Made by a program: the position numbers and the translations under genes. This document shows, one piece after another, positions 44,015 to 55,029 of a DNA stretch of 64,000 nt. The notes beneath the pieces are model-generated. The model was not told the origin of the DNA. It saw only the letters and a program-made list of their open reading frames with translations, and did no database searches. Position 1 is the first letter of the stretch. Each line of letters begins with the position of its first letter. Location: the NCBI GenBank assembly GCA_019638595.1, contig JAHBTJ010000009.1, positions 186,001 to 250,000 on the forward strand, given 5' to 3'. Source of the DNA: Chitinophagaceae bacterium. Its GTDB lineage: Bacteria > Bacteroidota > Bacteroidia > Chitinophagales > Chitinophagaceae.

Positions 44015-45220
44015 ATGAATGAAAAATTCACTGAACGAATACGCCTGGAACTGGAAGACATTCGTAACAACGGTTTGTATAAAACGGAACGCATCATTGA
44101 GAGCCCGCAGGGAGCTGATATTGAAGTAGAGATCCCCGGGAAGGACGGGGCACGATCTGTTATAAATCTTTGTGCCAATAATTACCTGGGGCTGTCATCG
44201 CACCCTACAGTAATTGAGGCTGCCAAAAAATACATTGATTTGCGGGGATACGGGTTAAGCAGCGTACGTTTTATATGCGGAACACAGGATATACATAAGG
44301 AACTGGAAAAAAAGATCTCCGCTTTTTTGGGTACGGAAGACACAATATTATACGCAGCAGCCTTTGACGCGAATGGTGGGGTGTTTGAGCCGTTGTTTAA
44401 CGAGCAGGACGCTATTATTTCCGATGCGCTTAATCACGCTTCCATTATTGACGGAATACGTTTGTGCAAGGCCCAGCGTTTCCGGTACGAGCATAATAAT
44501 ATGACCGACCTGGAAGCCAAGCTGAACGAAGCCCGGGCGGCACGCAGCCGTATTATCGTTACAGACGGCTCATTTAGTATGGATGGTACCATTGCACAAC
44601 TGGATAAAATTGTAGCGCTGGCAGAAAAATACGACGCGGCTGTTATGATTGATGAATGTCATTCAAGCGGGTTTTTAGGCAAAACAGGACGGGGCACGCA
44701 TGAATATCGCGGTGTAATGGGCAAAATAGACATTATTACCGGTACGCTGGGCAAGGCTTTGGGCGGGGCATCGGGCGGCTTTACCAGCGGGCGTAAGGAA
44801 ATTATTGAGATGCTGCGCCAGCGCTCACGTCCTTACCTGTTTTCAAACACTGTGGCGCCCAGCATTGTAGGCGCCTCCATTGCTGTATTAGATATGCTGA
44901 GCGAAACAACGACCTTACGCGACAAACTGGAATGGAATACCCGGTATTTCCGCACCAAAATGACGGAAGCAGGCTTCGATATTAAACCGGGCGATCACCC
45001 GATTGTACCTATTATGTTATACGATGCGGCACTGGCACAAAAAATGGCGGCTGAATTACTGGAGGAAGGCATCTATGTGATCGGATTTTTCTTTCCGGTA
45101 GTACCCAAAGGGCAGGCCCGCATCCGCGTACAACTGAGCGCCGCGCATGAGCAGCGCCATCTCGACAAAGCCATTGCAGCGTTTACCAAAGTAGGTAAAG
45201 CACTGGGAGTGTTACAATAA
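44015..45220 (+). CDS. kbl: Glycine C-acetyltransferase (2-amino-3-ketobutyrate CoA ligase)
   Basis: A PLP-dependent alpha-oxoamine synthase of 401 residues. Start at 44015 (MNEKFTERIRLELEDIRN); the TTG at 43991 lies in the promoter. The PLP lysine region is TGTLGKALGGASGGF. LCANNYLGLSSHP, DEALNHAS-like and DECHSSGFLGKTGRG are the substrate and cofactor blocks. The enzyme cleaves 2-amino-3-ketobutyrate to glycine and acetyl-CoA in threonine degradation, usually together with threonine dehydrogenase, which is not in this window. Confidence 0.93.
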   Translation: MNEKFTERIRLELEDIRNNGLYKTERIIESPQGADIEVEIPGKDGARSVINLCANNYLGLSSHPTVIEAAKKYIDLRGYGLSSVRFICGTQDIHKELEKKISAFLGTEDTILYAAAFDANGGVFEPLFNEQDAIISDALNHASIIDGIRLCKAQRFRYEHNNMTDLEAKLNEARAARSRIIVTDGSFSMDGTIAQLDKIVALAEKYDAAVMIDECHSSGFLGKTGRGTHEYRGVMGKIDIITGTLGKALGGASGGFTSGRKEIIEMLRQRSRPYLFSNTVAPSIVGASIAVLDMLSETTTLRDKLEWNTRYFRTKMTEAGFDIKPGDHPIVPIMLYDAALAQKMAAELLEEGIYVIGFFFPVVPKGQARIRVQLSAAHEQRHLDKAIAAFTKVGKALGVLQ

Positions 45221-45262
45221 AATAATTTTTTAAATAAAAGCTCTAACCCTTCACATTTAGTA

Positions 45263-46084
45263 ATGAAAATAAGTTGTAGGTATTTATTTGCCTGGATTAC
45301 TGTCGTTACCGTGTTCGCGTCCTGCTCAACAAATGACAGTGTTAAGCTGGAAAACGATCTTAAAAAGTATTTTGACGAATACAAAGTAGACGGCTCTTTC
45401 GCTTTGTACGATAACGGCAGGGGAGAAGTAAAGGTGTATAACCTGAAGAAGGATACTGCCAGGACAGTGCCCGCTTCTACCTTTAAAATCGTAAACGCCC
45501 TGATCGCATTGCAAACCGGCACCCTTCTTAACGACAGCTCCGTTATTAAATGGGATGGAATTGAACGCAACAATAAAAACTGGAACCAGGATCTAAGCCT
45601 GGCGCAGGCGTTCAGGTATTCTGCTGTACCGCACTTCCAGGAAATTGCGCGACGCATTGGCAGAGATACCATGCAGAAGTGGATTGATACGTTGAAATAC
45701 GGTAATATGAAGATCGGCCCGGCTATTGATACTTTTTGGCTGGATAACTCATTGCTCATTTCTCCCGACGAAGAACTGGGGCTTGTAAAGCAATTGTACT
45801 TTGATAAGCTGCCGTTTACCAAAACGGCCCAGCTAACAGTAAGAAGCATGATGTTGCAGGAAAGTAACAGCAACTACAAGCTCAGCTATAAAACCGGGCT
45901 GGGCTTCAACAGCCAAAATCATGCTGTAGGCTGGGTGGTAGGCTGGATAGAAGAAAACAAACATCCTTACTTTTTTGTACTGAATATTGAGAGTGCCGAT
46001 ACCAATGCCGATATAAGCGCTATAAGAACTGATATGCTGAAAAAAATACTTGCCGGCCTGGGGTTTTTTGAAGGAAAGATGTGA
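45263..46084 (+). CDS. Class D (OXA-type) beta-lactamase lipoprotein
   Basis: The N terminus is a lipoprotein signal peptide (VTVFASCSTN, lipobox Cys21). The catalytic motifs are S72-TFK75 (PASTFKI), the SxV motif S120-V122 (RYSAVPHF), and K210-T-G. These are followed by GWVVGWIE, the usual class D block. The enzyme would hydrolyse beta-lactams in the periplasm, probably anchored to a membrane. It follows kbl after 42 bases and is the same strand, so it may be cotranscribed. There is no mobile DNA at its ends, so it is probably an intrinsic chromosomal gene. Confidence 0.9.
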   Translation: MKISCRYLFAWITVVTVFASCSTNDSVKLENDLKKYFDEYKVDGSFALYDNGRGEVKVYNLKKDTARTVPASTFKIVNALIALQTGTLLNDSSVIKWDGIERNNKNWNQDLSLAQAFRYSAVPHFQEIARRIGRDTMQKWIDTLKYGNMKIGPAIDTFWLDNSLLISPDEELGLVKQLYFDKLPFTKTAQLTVRSMMLQESNSNYKLSYKTGLGFNSQNHAVGWVVGWIEENKHPYFFVLNIESADTNADISAIRTDMLKKILAGLGFFEGKM

Positions 46085-46167
46085 GGAGGGAGGAATGGGT
46101 GATAAGTGGTACGTAAATGAACGGAGCGATATTTGCCTTACTGTAGCATAAATTGTTATAAAGAAGA

Positions 46168-47166
46168 ATGGTTAGGTTTGAACATATAGAGCACCTGCTG
46201 TTATTGTTATTGGTACCAATAATAATACTGTTGTTTAACAGCATGCTCCGCTGGAAAAAGGCTACCACAAAAAAAATAGGGGATGAAAAGCTGGTAAAAC
46301 AACTCACCAACAATTTTTCACCTGCCAGGCACCTTTTCAGGTTCATTACCATGCTTGGAGCATTTGTGTTACTTATTACAGGAGCAGCGAATCTTCAATC
46401 TGCCACACAAATAGAAAGCATTAAAAGGCAGGGCATTGATATTATGATAGCGCTGGATGTGAGCCGCAGCATGGTAGCGGAAGATATTAAGCCCAGCCGG
46501 CTTGAAAGAGCCCGGCAATTGATAAACAAGCTGATGGACCGCTTGCAGGATGACAGGATCGGCCTTGTAATTTTTGCCGGAAGAGCTTATATGCAAATGC
46601 CGCTTACATCAGACCATACCGCCGCAAAATTATACGTAAACAATGCCGGCCCCGATGCGGTGCCTGCACAAGGAACCGTTATAAGTGAAGCGCTGAGGCT
46701 ATGCAACTCGGGGTTTAATGGAAAAGAAAAAAAGTATAAATCCATTTTGCTGATCACCGATGGCGAAGACCATGATGAAAATGCCCTTAAGGTTTCAAAA
46801 GCACTGGCAGAGAACGGGGTCATCATCAATACCATTGGAGTGGGAACCACCCAGGGAGCTCCTATTCTTAACGCTATCACGCACGAAAGTAAACGCGATC
46901 TGCAGGGCAATATCATCCTGTCGAAGCTGAATGAACAGGAGTTGATGGATATATCGCATGAAACGAATGGTATATACCAGCAGTTGAATGATGTGGACGC
47001 TGCGGTTGACAAGCTGATTGCACAATATGCCGGCATGGAGCAGAAAACCATACAGGATACCAGCCTGCTCAGCTTCAGGAGCTTTTTTCAATGGTTCCTG
47101 GCACTGGCTTTGATAGCGCTTACAGGAGAATTGTTCATATCCGATAAAAAGAAACTGAAGTCATGA
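46168..47166 (+). CDS. batB: BatB-like VWA-domain membrane protein
   Basis: Two hydrophobic segments (residues 10-25 and 58-72) precede a von Willebrand A domain: DIMIALDVSRSMVAED carries the MIDAS DxSxS. LITDGEDHDENA and GVGTTQGAPI continue the fold. A C-terminal helix (FFQWFLALALIALTGELFI) closes it. Bat proteins of Bacteroidota act in aerotolerance and envelope stress. batC follows with a 4-base overlap. The other bat genes (A, D, E) and the usual moxR/DUF58 partners are not in the window. Confidence 0.85.
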   Translation: MVRFEHIEHLLLLLLVPIIILLFNSMLRWKKATTKKIGDEKLVKQLTNNFSPARHLFRFITMLGAFVLLITGAANLQSATQIESIKRQGIDIMIALDVSRSMVAEDIKPSRLERARQLINKLMDRLQDDRIGLVIFAGRAYMQMPLTSDHTAAKLYVNNAGPDAVPAQGTVISEALRLCNSGFNGKEKKYKSILLITDGEDHDENALKVSKALAENGVIINTIGVGTTQGAPILNAITHESKRDLQGNIILSKLNEQELMDISHETNGIYQQLNDVDAAVDKLIAQYAGMEQKTIQDTSLLSFRSFFQWFLALALIALTGELFISDKKKLKS

Positions 47167-47780
47167 AAGGCATATTACTTTTTATTGCAGCAACCATTAC
47201 GGTATATATGTGCCATGCCCAGGTAAACAGCTTTATTAACAAAGGCAACGAAGCATATCGTTTACAGCAGTACGATAAAGCTGCCGATGCCTATAGAGAG
47301 GCTCTCCGGGCAGATCCCAATAATACAACCGCCGCATTTAACCTGGGTAACGCGCTGTTCAAAAACAAGCAATTTGATGAAGCGGCCAAACAATTTGATG
47401 AGATGAGCAGGAATACAGCCGACAAGTCGCTGCAGTCCCAGTCGTATTACAACAAAGGAGTTTCCTTAACGCAACAAAAAAAGCTGGAGGAAAGCATTGA
47501 CGCCTATAAGCAATCGCTGCGGCTGAACCCTGCAGACAGCTTTGCCCGGGAAAACCTGCAACGGGCCCTGAATGAAAAACAACAGCAACAGCAGCAAGAG
47601 CAACAACAGGAGCAGAAAAAGCAACAGAACAAAGAAAACAATCCCCCGCCCAAACAAAATAAGCTCAACCAGCAACAGGTACAGCAACTGTTAAAAGCGC
47701 TGGAAGAGCAGGAGAAAAAGCTACAGGAAAGGGTGATGAAAAAGGCGCCGGTTCCGGGCCAGCCCGATAAAGACTGGTAA
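47163..47780 (+). CDS. batC: BatC-like TPR protein with Gln-rich tail
   Basis: A signal peptide (LLFIAATITVYMCHA) precedes three to four TPR repeats (about residues 26-140; NKGNEAYRLQQYDKAADAYR, AFNLGNALFKNKQFDEAAK). From about residue 144 the chain is nearly all Gln, Glu, Lys and Asn, including EKQQQQQQEQQQEQKKQQ, which is disordered or coiled-coil. It overlaps batB by 4 bases and is probably its periplasmic partner. The poly-Gln is written with mixed CAA/CAG codons, so it is stable in replication. Confidence 0.85.
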   Translation: MKGILLFIAATITVYMCHAQVNSFINKGNEAYRLQQYDKAADAYREALRADPNNTTAAFNLGNALFKNKQFDEAAKQFDEMSRNTADKSLQSQSYYNKGVSLTQQKKLEESIDAYKQSLRLNPADSFARENLQRALNEKQQQQQQEQQQEQKKQQNKENNPPPKQNKLNQQQVQQLLKALEEQEKKLQERVMKKAPVPGQPDKDW

Positions 47781-47823
47781 AATCTGTGTTACCATAAAAA
47801 AGGGTGGCAGCTTCAATTTTGCA

Positions 47824-49524
<1,701 letters not shown>

Positions 49525-49571
49525 TCATAATTTGCAAGCTGCACGTATTAAGAGGTTGATGAAATGTAAAA

Positions 49572-49591
49572 ACCCCGGTAGAAACCGGGGT
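49572..49591 (-). terminator. Hairpin with T-tract in the leader region of the ABC-F gene
   Basis: ACCCCGG and CCGGGGT pair around TAGAAA, and T-tract lies beyond it on the minus strand, so it would terminate minus-strand transcripts before the ABC-F gene. No other gene lies on that strand just upstream. An attenuator or a terminator of a small RNA is possible. The rest of 49474-49779 shows no gene. Confidence 0.5.
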
Positions 49592-49779
49592 CGCTGCGAT
49601 TCAAACGATTGATTTACCCATTTACTTAACAAACATGAGATGAATTATTTTCATTGCTCTTCTACAACACAAAAAAACAACGCCGGGATTACCGGAATGT
49701 TAAGCGGAGATGATGAAAATGTGATGTGGATATCTTACATATCCGGCACATTTGCAGCCCAATTGTTTACATTTATGGT

Positions 49780-50535
49780 ATGATGAAATGCTCATTTCGC
49801 TTTCTTATTTTCCTGTTTCCTGCAATGCTGGGCGCCTGCGGCGATAACCGGGCGCAAAAGAATACAGGAAAAGAGCAGGATAAAGCATACGAATATAAAA
49901 CCGCCAGCCGCGATGGAACGGGTAAGTTCTATTGCGGAAGGGAGATCGCCCATATGATGGGAGCGGCGGGGATGGATTGGTTGAACCGGGCCGAAAGAAA
50001 TGCAGAGGAAAATACGGAACTGGCAATTCAAAAAATTGAAATTCCTTCAAACGGCGTGATAGCAGACATCGGCGCCGGCAGCGGGTATTATAGCTTCAGG
50101 CTGGCGAAAAAAGTTCCGAAAGGAAAAGTATACGCAGTGGAGGTGCAGGACGAAATGATTACCGCTTTAACCCGTGAAAAAGCATTAAAAAAAGATTCCG
50201 TGGTAGAAATTATACAAGGCGGCGAAACATCTCCCAATCTGCCGGTTCATTCCATTGACCTGGCGTTGATGGTGGATGTATACCACGAGCTGGAATATCC
50301 TTATGAAATGATGCAGTCCATCAAAAAGAGCTTAAAGCCGGACGGAAAAGTTTTATTCATTGAATACCGCGGCGAAGACCCGGCGATCCCTATCAAAGCA
50401 CTGCACAAAATGACCGTTGCTCAACTGAATAAAGAAATGGAAGCCAATGGATTCCGCTTATATTATAAAGGTGATTTTTTGCCGATCCAGCATTTCCTGT
50501 TGTACGAGGTGGTGCGGGATCCGGGGCGCAAGTAA
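49780..50535 (+). CDS. SAM-dependent methyltransferase lipoprotein
   Basis: I place the start at the paired Met codons at 49780 (MMKCSFRFLIFLFPAML). A lipobox (MLGAC) makes it a lipoprotein. The class I methyltransferase core follows: VIADIGAGSGYYSFRLA binds SAM, VYAVEVQDEM and LALMVDVYHELEYP complete the fold. Exported methyltransferases are unusual because SAM is cytoplasmic. The enzyme may face the cytoplasm if the leader is not cleaved, or use a different ligand. Related Bacteroidota genes exist. Confidence 0.75.
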   Translation: MMKCSFRFLIFLFPAMLGACGDNRAQKNTGKEQDKAYEYKTASRDGTGKFYCGREIAHMMGAAGMDWLNRAERNAEENTELAIQKIEIPSNGVIADIGAGSGYYSFRLAKKVPKGKVYAVEVQDEMITALTREKALKKDSVVEIIQGGETSPNLPVHSIDLALMVDVYHELEYPYEMMQSIKKSLKPDGKVLFIEYRGEDPAIPIKALHKMTVAQLNKEMEANGFRLYYKGDFLPIQHFLLYEVVRDPGRK

Positions 50536-50555
50536 CGGCATGAAAAACTCCCTGA

Positions 50556-51287
50556 TCACGGTAGTTTCGCTACCAGCCGCTCCGGGAGTATGCGAAGCAC
50601 ATGATAAATGATCTTCCATTTGAAGCCCGGAACGATCACAAAACTTGTTCCGGCATTCAAAACAGCTTTGGCAATAAATAACGGTTCAAGCATCAACGAT
50701 GCGGGCAGGTTCAACCCTGCCGTCATCTTGCTCCTGATATATCCCGCAACAATTACATTTACCTGTATATGCCGGTTGAAAAGGTATTGCCTCAGTCCTG
50801 CAAGGTATTGCGTAAAGGCTGCTTTAGTGCTGCCATAAATAAAATTGCTTTTTCTGCCTCGTACACCCGACAGCGACGACAATCCTATGATCTGCCGCAA
50901 AGCCAGGTTGGTTTCATCCATGGCAATAATATTAAGTATTGAAACAGCACCGCAATAATGTACTTGCATCATCCGGAAGCTACCCTCCCAGTTTACAAGC
51001 GCTTCTTCATTATTTTTTAGAAAACCAGCAGCATATACTACAATGGCAGGTTTGCATGAAAGGCTTTTATAGAAACCGGTATGCGTGTTAAATGCAGTGG
51101 CATCGAAGTAAACAATTTCCAGCTTGTCGGGACTGATGCCGTGCTGTTCAGCAAATTGAAACAGCGCATCTGTACTCCTCGAAGCAGCAATAACGCGATA
51201 GCCTTTTTGAATATACAACGGTATAGCTGCTTTCGCTACATCCGAATTAGCACCAAGAATCAAAACAGTTTCAGCCTGCGCAGTCAT
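50556..51287 (-). CDS. Short-chain dehydrogenase/reductase
   Basis: LILGANSDVAKAAIPLYIQK is the NAD(P)-binding Gly-rich block. YGSTKAAF supplies catalytic Tyr and Lys (YxxxK), preceded by the Ser-rich IIGLSSLSGVRGRKSN. C-terminal AGYIRSKMTAGLNLPASL fits the DprE2-like or polysaccharide-related SDR group. The 243-residue length is normal. The substrate cannot be read from sequence. It is convergent with the methyltransferase lipoprotein. Confidence 0.85.
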   Translation of the reverse strand: MTAQAETVLILGANSDVAKAAIPLYIQKGYRVIAASRSTDALFQFAEQHGISPDKLEIVYFDATAFNTHTGFYKSLSCKPAIVVYAAGFLKNNEEALVNWEGSFRMMQVHYCGAVSILNIIAMDETNLALRQIIGLSSLSGVRGRKSNFIYGSTKAAFTQYLAGLRQYLFNRHIQVNVIVAGYIRSKMTAGLNLPASLMLEPLFIAKAVLNAGTSFVIVPGFKWKIIYHVLRILPERLVAKLP

Positions 51288-51322
51288 AATATCGGCTTAA
51301 AAATTTGAATTCAATAACAAAA

Positions 51323-52759
51323 CTACTGCCGGAATAAGGCATCCATCTTTATTTCGCTTTGAACAAGCCCGGTTGCATACATGTTCCTTTGAATGCCATA
51401 AGTTGTGATCATTGTAAGAAAAAGAGTTTTCTTTGTTTTAACAGCACTTTTAAATACCCGCATTTTATTTTCCAGTGCTGCCGCGTATTGCTTATCAATT
51501 GTAAATTCTGTTACGGAGAATTTTATTTCACAAACATTGATGCACGCATCCTGCCTGTCAATTAACAAATCAATCTGCGCGCCCTGTTTCCCCTTTTGAG
51601 CCGTTTGTCTCCAGGCAGATGCTTCCGTATATACAGCTTCTATACCCAGGCGTTTTTTGATCTGGACAAGATGCTTCTGGCAAATCGTTTCAAACGAAAA
51701 ACCAGCCCAACTGGTAAAGGATGGGCTATTCGCAAGCCTGAGCCAGGTTCCTTTTCCTGAAGCTCTCGAACCTTCAATATACTTAAGATAAAAAAGAGAG
51801 TATTCATCAAACAGCTTGTAGATACTGTCTTTCATGTCTCTTTCAAACGGAATATACCTGGCAATAAAACCGGATTCTTCCAACTCCTCCAGCAACCGGG
51901 TAGTAGTACCGCCCGACGACAAACCGCAGGCCTTAATGACCTCATTTCGTGTAAGTCCCTTACCTTTTTTAGACAATGCTTTTATTACGGCTATATGATG
52001 CCGGGCATTCGTAAATAACGATTCGTATAAATTGTTGAATTCCCTTCTCAAAGGCGCCGTTTTTGAGAAATACAACCTGTCAATATTCTGCGCCGCGCTT
52101 TCACCCGGCACTATCCCTGAAAGATATTGAGGCACTCCGCCCATCGCCATATAAATCTGCAGTACCTGGTAATGATTCAGCTTAACGGCCCTGCTTTTAA
52201 GATACTCATCCGTTTCCCCAAGATCAAAAGGTAACAGCCGTATCGTTCTTGTAATCCGGTTATGTAACCCTCCTTTGTTATTTACAATGTTCTGTATCAT
52301 CCAGGAAGCTGCTGATCCGCAGATCACCACAACAATATTAGGCTGCATAGATGCCCATGTATTCCAGAAATGACCGAATGCCTGCAAAAAACCGGACCGG
52401 GGCGTATGTATCCACGGAAACTCATCAAAAAAAATAACCGCCTTTTGTTTTTTTATTTTCGGGGTGAGGTATTGTTCCAGGAAGAAAAAAGCCTGGATCC
52501 AATTTTGAGGAACAGCGGCAGGAACAGCGCTTGACATGGCCTTTTGTAAGGCTATGCTAAAATTTTCTAATTGAGTGGATAGGTCCGCATTGTGAATGCC
52601 GGTAAAGTCAAACAGCAGCCGTTCTTTATAAAAAGACCGTACAAGAAAGGTTTTTCCGATGCGCCGCCGCCCGTAAATGGCAACCAGTTCAGGCACACCC
52701 GAAGCAAGCGCCGCGGCAAGTATTTTCTTTTCTTCGTGTCGCCCCACCAGCGTTTCCAT
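51323..52759 (-). CDS. AAA ATPase with DUF234-type nuclease-like C-terminal domain
   Basis: Walker A YGRRRIGKTFL (about residues 29-39) and Walker B AVIFFDEFPW (about 107-116) identify the archaeal-type ATPase/STAND-like group common in mobile Bacteroidota contexts. A winged helix follows (TRNEVIKACGLSSGGTTTRL, about 275-294). The C-terminal domain contains AQIDLLID and CEIKFS, a D...ExK pattern of DUF234. Function of these genes is unknown. Its promoter region is a 53-base tandem repeat. Confidence 0.85.
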   Translation of the reverse strand: METLVGRHEEKKILAAALASGVPELVAIYGRRRIGKTFLVRSFYKERLLFDFTGIHNADLSTQLENFSIALQKAMSSAVPAAVPQNWIQAFFFLEQYLTPKIKKQKAVIFFDEFPWIHTPRSGFLQAFGHFWNTWASMQPNIVVVICGSAASWMIQNIVNNKGGLHNRITRTIRLLPFDLGETDEYLKSRAVKLNHYQVLQIYMAMGGVPQYLSGIVPGESAAQNIDRLYFSKTAPLRREFNNLYESLFTNARHHIAVIKALSKKGKGLTRNEVIKACGLSSGGTTTRLLEELEESGFIARYIPFERDMKDSIYKLFDEYSLFYLKYIEGSRASGKGTWLRLANSPSFTSWAGFSFETICQKHLVQIKKRLGIEAVYTEASAWRQTAQKGKQGAQIDLLIDRQDACINVCEIKFSVTEFTIDKQYAAALENKMRVFKSAVKTKKTLFLTMITTYGIQRNMYATGLVQSEIKMDALFRQ

Positions 52760-52775
52760 TACAAACTTTAGGTTG

Positions 52776-52913
52776 TTTTGGACAAATATAAAAAATTATA
52801 TTCAGCCAAAAGTGTATAAAAACAGGAGTTTTGGACAAATATAGGAAATTATATTCAGCCAAAAGTGTATAAAAACAGGAGTTTTGGACAAGTATAGAAA
52901 ACTATAATTCAGC
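52776..52913 (-). repeat. 53-base tandem repeat containing the promoter of the ATPase gene
   Basis: Units begin with TTTTGGACAA at 52776, 52829 and 52882, giving 2.6 copies with a strict 53-base period. Within each of the first two units the minus strand carries TATATTTG (TAnnTTTG) and an upstream CTTTTGG, so each unit holds a potential promoter directed at the ATPase gene. In the third, partial unit the -7 is changed to TATACTTG. The repeat ends about 16-17 bases before the ATPase start. Confidence 0.8.
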
Positions 52914-52979
52914 GCCGGAGAGCCCCGGGCGTGCTGCTCCTCGCTAAAAGGAAAAAACTGTCCTGTCAGCAGGCTACTA

Positions 52980-54893
52980 TCAACTGATCACATCCAGGTC
53001 GCGGTTCAGGGGTGATTGGGTAACCTCGCCGAACTCAAACTGCATTTCATTGAGCTTTTTATAAAGCCCGTTCCTGCTCATCAATTCCGTATGAGTGGCC
53101 GCTTCTACTACAACGCCTTTATCAATCACCACTATTTTGTCTGCATTGCGGATGGTGGATAACCGATGGGCTATTACAAACGAGGTTCGCCCCTGCATCA
53201 AATTTTCCAATGCATCCTGCACCAGTTGCTCGCTTTCGCTGTCGAGCGAAGAAGTGGCTTCATCCAGGATGAGAATAGCAGGGTCTTTCAGGATAGCCCG
53301 GGCAATAGCTATCCGCTGGCGTTGTCCGCCACTTAATTTAATACCCCGCTCTCCCACAATTGTATTGTATTGTTCCGGGAATGAGGCTATAAAATCATGC
53401 GCGTTGGCTTTGGCAGCGGCGGCCATAATTTCTTCATCGCCGGCGCCCGGCTTACCGTAAGCAATATTTTCCTTAATGCTTCCCCCAAACAGCATCACTT
53501 CCTGCGGTACCAGTGCCATTTGTAATCTTAGCTGCGATAAGGAAAAAGAAGAAGCCGGTCGTTCATCAAAATACAACATACCTTTTTCTGGAGCATAGAA
53601 CTGCAGCAACAATGCGGCAATAGTGCTTTTTCCCGCACCGCTGGGGCCCACAATCGCTATCTGCTGCCCGTTAGCGGCCGTCATGGACACATCTTTCAAT
53701 ACCTGTATGTCCTTACGCGAAGGATAGCTGAATGCAACATGTTCGAACCTTACATTGCCATTCAGCTTATAACGATCGTCTGCCACAGGCTGGATCAACT
53801 GCACGTCTTCACCCTTATCTCTTAAAATTTGCCGGATGCTTTGCGTAGCCCCTAATGTTTTTTGTAACTGGCTGAACATATCGGCAAAGCCGGCAAAAGT
53901 GCCCCCAACAAATCCCGAGAACACAACGAACATCACCAGCGAACCAAAAGTCAGTTCACCCGACTGGATCATATTGGCGCCATACCATATTACAAAAGCA
54001 ACAGCACCGAATACGCTAAAGATCATGAACGCAATAAACGCTCCTCTATACCTGGCGTTGGCTATAGAGGTATTAACCGATGCATAGATGCTTTTGACAT
54101 ACCGTCCTATTTCAAAAAACTCACTGGTAAACGCTTTAACTACCGTTATACCCTGGAAGGTTTCATTTACAATCGTTCCGCTTTCCGCCAGCTGGTCCTG
54201 GGCCCTGGCAGCCATCTTGCGGATGCGCTTTCCAAATACAACGGCCAGTATGGCAATTACCGGCACAACACTCAACATAACCAGCGCGAGCTTTGCTTTG
54301 ATCCAGAAAATAAAAACCAGCCCGATCAGCATGGTAAATACACCCCGCAAAAACTCAGCGAGTGTAAACGAAACCGCTTCCTGTATCTGCGACAGGTCAG
54401 AAGAGATCCTGTTACTCAGTTCCCCTACTCTTTTTTCTGAAAAAAAAGACATAGGCATTGTAATGAGTTTGCTGTATACATCCTTGCGCATATCAGCCAG
54501 CGCGTGTTCGCCTACATAAGTAAGCAAATACACGCGCATGTACGAAAAAAAGGTTTGTGCGGTCAGTTGTAAAAAAATAAGCAGCAGCGTTGTATTTAAA
54601 CTCCAGTGAATATCATTCAGGCTGATCCCGAAACCCGAAGCCGCGGGCGTACTACCGGTGATATTTGTTCCCGCCGGCGCGGCAGCATCTATCATCTTGC
54701 CCAAAAACAAGGGAAATAAGCTGGTAGTAAATGCAGACAGCGCGATAAAAATAAGACTGCCAAAAAATTTTGCCCGGTATGGCTTAATGTAAGAAAAAAG
54801 CACTAATGCCTGCCTGATATTTTCCCCGGATATCTTTGCCTTCGGCGTTTCCTCATTACCTCCCCGTGTATATCTTCCTTTGCGTTCTGCCAT
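52980..54893 (-). CDS. ABC transporter, fused permease and ATPase (MsbA/lipid-exporter type)
   Basis: The start at 54893 (MAERKGRYTRGGNEETPKAK) is chosen since the longer frame has no homology-like sequence. Six membrane helices lie within about residues 40-340 and are followed by the ATPase with GPSGAGKST, QEVMLFGGSIKENIAYGKPG, LSGGQRQRIAIARAIL and LILDEATSSLDSESE. The 637-residue half-size transporter forms a homodimer and exports lipids or drugs. ARAQDQLAESGTIVNETFQG in the permease matches the type IV exporter family. It diverges from the RND-type gene at 55030. Confidence 0.9.
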   Translation of the reverse strand: MAERKGRYTRGGNEETPKAKISGENIRQALVLFSYIKPYRAKFFGSLIFIALSAFTTSLFPLFLGKMIDAAAPAGTNITGSTPAASGFGISLNDIHWSLNTTLLLIFLQLTAQTFFSYMRVYLLTYVGEHALADMRKDVYSKLITMPMSFFSEKRVGELSNRISSDLSQIQEAVSFTLAEFLRGVFTMLIGLVFIFWIKAKLALVMLSVVPVIAILAVVFGKRIRKMAARAQDQLAESGTIVNETFQGITVVKAFTSEFFEIGRYVKSIYASVNTSIANARYRGAFIAFMIFSVFGAVAFVIWYGANMIQSGELTFGSLVMFVVFSGFVGGTFAGFADMFSQLQKTLGATQSIRQILRDKGEDVQLIQPVADDRYKLNGNVRFEHVAFSYPSRKDIQVLKDVSMTAANGQQIAIVGPSGAGKSTIAALLLQFYAPEKGMLYFDERPASSFSLSQLRLQMALVPQEVMLFGGSIKENIAYGKPGAGDEEIMAAAAKANAHDFIASFPEQYNTIVGERGIKLSGGQRQRIAIARAILKDPAILILDEATSSLDSESEQLVQDALENLMQGRTSFVIAHRLSTIRNADKIVVIDKGVVVEAATHTELMSRNGLYKKLNEMQFEFGEVTQSPLNRDLDVIS

Positions 54894-55029
54894 AATAAAA
54901 CTGGTATATCGTGCGAAGATACGTGGATTGAAGTAGCTGTCGGCTGTTAGATGCTGGCTGCAGCTACATAAAAACTTCAGAAACCGCTTCAAAATAAGTT
55001 TCTTTGCATTTTTGCCCGAATACAAAAAT

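Noticed and set aside
47575-47640. CAG/CAA-rich tract as a variable microsatellite
   Set aside because: CAA and CAG codons are mixed and the tract encodes the disordered tail of BatC, so slippage is unlikely and the tract is a protein feature.
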